A stretch of 64,000 bases of DNA from Candidatus Heimdallarchaeota archaeon (GTDB taxonomy: Archaea > Asgardarchaeota > Heimdallarchaeia > Heimdallarchaeales > Heimdallarchaeaceae): the NCBI GenBank assembly GCA_019057815.1, contig JAHLWR010000008.1, positions 62,001-126,000 of the forward strand. Direction: 5' to 3'. A model generated the notes under the pieces. The model saw only the letters and a list, made by a program, of their open reading frames with translations. It had not been told where the DNA came from and made no database searches. This document shows positions 61,465 to 64,000 of this stretch, in pieces. Position 1 is the first letter of the stretch. Each line of letters starts with the position of its first letter. The position numbers and the translations under genes were made by a program.

Positions 61465-61572
61465 GACCAGGTAGTCAAGCTTGGTATGATACATGCTTGG
61501 GGACTTGTTTGATTGTGTATCCTCAAGCTATCGTGCATGTGACCCGGGGTTCAAATCCCCGCCTGGTCACCA
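61465..61572 (+). tRNA. tRNA-Pro (anticodon GGG) with a 31-base intron
   Basis: A full cloverleaf is readable. The acceptor GACCAGG (61465-61471) pairs with CCTGGTC (61562-61568), then A and an encoded CCA (61570-61572). The D-stem is GTCA/TGAT. The anticodon stem is CATGC (61492-61496) with GCATG (61535-61539), and the T-stem CGGGG/CCCCG has loop TTCAAAT. The loop begins TTGGGG, so the anticodon is GGG (61499-61501). An intron at about 61503-61533 lies after nucleotide 37, the usual archaeal position. CTTG (61504-61507) and CAAG (61524-61527) can form the short helix of the bulge-helix-bulge cut site. Confidence 0.93.
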
Positions 61573-61828
61573 AATCACTTTTGAGCTTTAATTTCTATCT
61601 TATATCTCGAACTTTTTCTTAAGATTGTAAGTTGGATAAGAGGCATTTGCACATAGCTATCCATCTACTTCCATCTTTTCTCAATTATTTATTGCTTTTC
61701 AATTTTTTAACATTTCAGTTACATTATTGTCTGTAGCTGTGTAAAAGTAAAATCTTATCCCTTTATGTCGTTTAGATGAACTTTTAAATACATAAATATC
61801 TTGCAGTTTACACATTGTTGGTGATAAC

Positions 61829-62062
61829 ATGGTTCAAACTGCTTATATACTTATTAATGTTCATCCTGGTATGCTTGACACAGTTAAAAATGGTTTAATT
61901 GCGATGGAAAGAGTATCTGAGGTTTATGCCGTTTATGGTATCTATGATTTAATTGCTAAAATTGTTTTTGACACTATGGATGAGCTCAAAAACAAAGTTT
62001 TGAAAGACAGTGTAATTACTGAAGGTGTCAAGAATTCTATGACAATGATTTGTGTCAACTAG
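61829..62062 (+). CDS. Stand-alone AsnC/Lrp ligand-binding (RAM) domain protein
   Basis: 77 residues, ATG three bases after GGTGAT. The beta-alpha-beta-beta-alpha-beta fold is visible as AYILINVHPGMLDTVKNGLI, then VSEVYAVYGIYDLIAKIVFD and MTMICVN. It has no DNA-binding half. Such proteins form ligand-binding oligomers and may modify AsnC-type regulators. Its stop overlaps the end of the convergent ATPase gene. Confidence 0.85.
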   Translation: MVQTAYILINVHPGMLDTVKNGLIAMERVSEVYAVYGIYDLIAKIVFDTMDELKNKVLKDSVITEGVKNSMTMICVN

Positions 62063-63267
62063 TCTAGATTATTTTCTCTAATCTTTTTCTTCAGAATAGT
62101 TTCTATACGCTCTAGTAATACAGAAACAGGTATGTCAAGAATAGTTATTTGAGCTCTTCTTCCTCTTTTTCCTTGTGCTATAGGTCCTACTGATTTCCCT
62201 AACATCCCGACCTTGTGGAGCGTTTCTATTGCTGCTCTAAATGTTGACTTACCTCTTGATTCAATTTCATATTCTTCGCAAGAAAGAAGATAGTCTTCAT
62301 AGCTTTCATCTATGGTAGTTGAGGTTAATCCTTCCACTTTTAATTTTCTAGCAACGCCCATAATTGATAAAAGCTCTTGTACTCTTAGCTCCTCAAGTAC
62401 ATCTCTTCGCAATTCAGGATATACATCAGCTTTTGCTGCTCTAATATATTCGGCACTGATGAAGGATTCTAGTTTTAAATCTGCATTTTTTCCTCCTCTG
62501 TATAGAATTTCTAATCCTAGTCTTGCATTCTGAGATGGAGCTGAAATATCTGCAATTAAATTAAGAGTATCATCAGAATAAGATGTTGGAACAAGAGCTA
62601 GATGTGCTCGATATTTCAGAATCTCTAAAATTTGATCACGTGTGTATCCTGGAACATCTAACTGATCATGAATATGTCCAGAAAGAGGTACATTCAACAA
62701 AGAACGCCACTCAATAGGTCTAGAAATAATTATTGTTGAAATCAAACTTTTTTCTGAACCAAAATATTCTCCTGCGTGGAATATCGATAGAATATCATCA
62801 GAATTGAGCATATTAGCTTCATCTAAGGCAATAATTAACCTCATATCGTCTCTAGAGAGTCTTTTAACCAACATATCAAGAATTTCCTCGTCACTAAAAC
62901 CCCTAGATTGAATTCTGAAGTGCTCTGAGAGGATATTTCGTAAAATTGCGGTCTTACTCCTAAACGAGTGGCAATTATAATACAGAAACTTAACATTAAT
63001 ATTTCTAGAACTAGCTGCTTCTGCGAAATGTTTCATGGTATATTTGCAAAGTGCAGTTTTACCTATACCTGGCTGACCAACAATTGCAACATTGACAGAA
63101 AATGACCCTTCCTTTCCCAACAAAGATCTAAAATTCTTTGCAAGTCTTGTAATCTCTTTTTCTCTTGTAGGAAGTTCAGGAGGGACAAATTCAGGAAATA
63201 ATGTTGACTCGCTTTTGAAAATAGATTTTCCGAACATAGAATCAATAACGCGATCATAACCAGACAT
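62059..63267 (-). CDS. Orc1/Cdc6-type AAA+ ATPase
   Basis: 402 residues from ATG 63267 (MSGYDRVIDS). Walker A is AIVGQPGIGKTALC (about 60-73), the Walker B/sensor region is LIIALDEANML, and sensor-1 is STIIISRP. The lid ends in NARLGLEILYRGG, with the sensor-2 Arg. A C-terminal winged helix follows (RVQELLSIMGVARKLKVEGL and KSTFRAAIETLHKVGMLGK). This is the layout of archaeal Orc1/Cdc6 initiators, but Walker B is DEAN rather than DE.D, and the origin-binding wing is not typical. It may be an Orc1/Cdc6 paralogue rather than the main initiator. No origin-recognition repeat was seen in the 125 bases upstream. Confidence 0.75.
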   Translation of the reverse strand: MSGYDRVIDSMFGKSIFKSESTLFPEFVPPELPTREKEITRLAKNFRSLLGKEGSFSVNVAIVGQPGIGKTALCKYTMKHFAEAASSRNINVKFLYYNCHSFRSKTAILRNILSEHFRIQSRGFSDEEILDMLVKRLSRDDMRLIIALDEANMLNSDDILSIFHAGEYFGSEKSLISTIIISRPIEWRSLLNVPLSGHIHDQLDVPGYTRDQILEILKYRAHLALVPTSYSDDTLNLIADISAPSQNARLGLEILYRGGKNADLKLESFISAEYIRAAKADVYPELRRDVLEELRVQELLSIMGVARKLKVEGLTSTTIDESYEDYLLSCEEYEIESRGKSTFRAAIETLHKVGMLGKSVGPIAQGKRGRRAQITILDIPVSVLLERIETILKKKIRENNLD

Positions 63268-63392
63268 AACAAATAAACACAAAATCTTTTTGATAAAAAG
63301 TATTTCTGTTGAAAAATGAATCACACATGAGAAAAAACTAGTTTGGCAGTATCAAAAATATTTAAAATGATTCGAACATAATTCTAATGTAA

Positions 63393-63845
63393 ATGAACAT
63401 TGATGGGTCTTCTAACGATGATATTATGGTACATATAATTGATTATGATGAAGTACCAGATTCGTTATTTCCTTTTTTTACTTCGTATAGAATTCAATTT
63501 GACCCTTATATTCGATGCTATGGTTTTTTCCAAGCAAGTGAATTAGTAGCAGTTACAGCAGTTATACCTGAAGAAAGTGATTTCCAAGAAGGATTTCAAT
63601 CTGTAGGTTGCCCCATTATTTATGTTTTTGAAGTCAGGACAGACTTACAGTTAAAAGGATTGGGAACAAAATGTGCAGAAATTTTAGTTAACAGTATACT
63701 AAACGAAAATACTATTCAGTTATGTTGTATATCTTCCATCATTCCTTTTTGGTCTAAATTGGGTTTTGAAGTCAAATCTATTGACCAAACCTTTAATTTC
63801 AATAAGATGATTCTAAGAAAAGAAGAAGATAGAGAGAAGGATTAA
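63393..63845 (+). CDS. GNAT-family N-acetyltransferase
   Basis: 150 residues from ATG 63393 (or 139 from the ATG before VHIIDYDEV). The acyl-CoA loop is in VFEVRTDLQLKGLGTKCAEI (Q-L-K-G-L-G), followed by PFWSKLGFEVKS. It is a minimal single-domain GNAT with no visible partner. The stop codon overlaps that of the convergent gene at the window end. Confidence 0.8.
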   Translation: MNIDGSSNDDIMVHIIDYDEVPDSLFPFFTSYRIQFDPYIRCYGFFQASELVAVTAVIPEESDFQEGFQSVGCPIIYVFEVRTDLQLKGLGTKCAEILVNSILNENTIQLCCISSIIPFWSKLGFEVKSIDQTFNFNKMILRKEEDREKD

Positions 63846-64000
63846 GATTCTACTCTTGGACCAGAAGCAATTCTCTTTAAAATCATACCTTCATGGAAAA
63901 AAGGTTTTAAGTTATGTGCTAGATTCAAAGCTTCTGTCAATCTTCCTTCACTATTTGAGTAGATAGTCATAAATTTATCTCCCTTTTTGCAGAATTCACC
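63842..64000 (-). CDS. AMP/thymidine phosphorylase, C-terminal end (partial)
   Basis: The frame enters from the right edge and ends at 63842. The 52 visible residues, GEFCKKGDKFMTIYSNSEGR, then LTEALNLAHNLKPFFHEGMI and LKRIASGPRVES, match the C-terminal alpha/beta domain of the thymidine phosphorylase family (kGD...tIYa.S...l..A..la....i....m...I). The archaeal member is AMP phosphorylase, first enzyme of the pentose-bisphosphate route that salvages nucleotides via Rubisco. The catalytic domain lies outside the window. Confidence 0.75.
   Translation of the reverse strand, partial: GEFCKKGDKFMTIYSNSEGRLTEALNLAHNLKPFFHEGMILKRIASGPRVES

Noticed and set aside
1-64000. Insertion sequences or prophage
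   Set aside because: No transposase, integrase or phage structural gene was recognised, and no terminal inverted repeats were seen at the pseudogenes.

Overview
The window is AT-rich archaeal DNA. The archaeal evidence is a tRNA-Pro gene with an intron directly after nucleotide 37 and an encoded CCA end, an Orc1/Cdc6-type AAA+ ATPase, the C-terminus of an AMP phosphorylase, a DtxR/Feo iron regulon, stand-alone AsnC-type ligand domains, and many TATA boxes about 26 bases ahead of start codons (leaderless or near-leaderless genes, often with TTG starts). A SIRT6/7-like sirtuin, large TPR proteins with a shared C-terminal domain and receiver-only response regulators suggest an Asgard archaeon, perhaps Heimdallarchaeia-like. 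That placement is inference; no ribosomal or other phylogenetic marker is present.

Layout. 1-5842 is a defence island: a PD-(D/E)XK nuclease-APAZ protein overlapping a catalytically dead short prokaryotic Argonaute (SPARDA-type pair), a co-directional ATPase cut by the window edge, a divergent ATPase/TOPRIM-like pair and a HicBA toxin-antitoxin module. 5843-7353 is decayed DNA with remnants. 7354-13589 is a signalling region: TPR protein, two receiver-only regulators, a frameshifted peptide-type solute-binding protein without permease genes, and a HAMP sensor with a degenerate, kinase-less DHp-like segment. 13807-16656 holds a glutaredoxin-thioredoxin reductase fusion, a Dps-like ferritin, a possible small RNA and a nucleotidyltransferase pair. 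16919-26920 holds an AsnC-type regulator with its own receiver protein, secreted and membrane proteins, an M20 amidohydrolase, a second TPR protein followed by a duplicated fragment of its own 3' end, a 7TM protein and a broken aminotransferase.

27081-32399 holds a DUF917 protein and the iron-uptake locus feoA-feoA-feoB-4TM-FeoC-like, read toward lower coordinates, with a divergent DtxR-family regulator. The feo promoter carries two 14-bp palindromes 21 bp apart and a perfect 20-bp palindrome. 32514-45200 is mostly metabolic and acyltransferase genes: GNATs, methyltransferases, a CPBP protease, an arginase-family enzyme, a class-V aminotransferase-fold protein lacking its PLP lysine, a 1108-residue GNAT fusion and the sirtuin. 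A regulator at 37938-38876 diverges from a small-gene unit with its own paired operator-like repeats. 45529-64000 holds another TPR protein, hydrolases, a beta-helix surface protein, an MFS transporter, an ABC exporter, a T2-family Ntn-hydrolase, tRNA-Pro, an Orc1/Cdc6-like ATPase and the end of an AMP phosphorylase gene.

The strongest candidate for an unusual system is the short-Argonaute locus with its adjoining ATPase genes. Next are the iron-operator architecture, the lysine-less class-V protein and the sirtuin.
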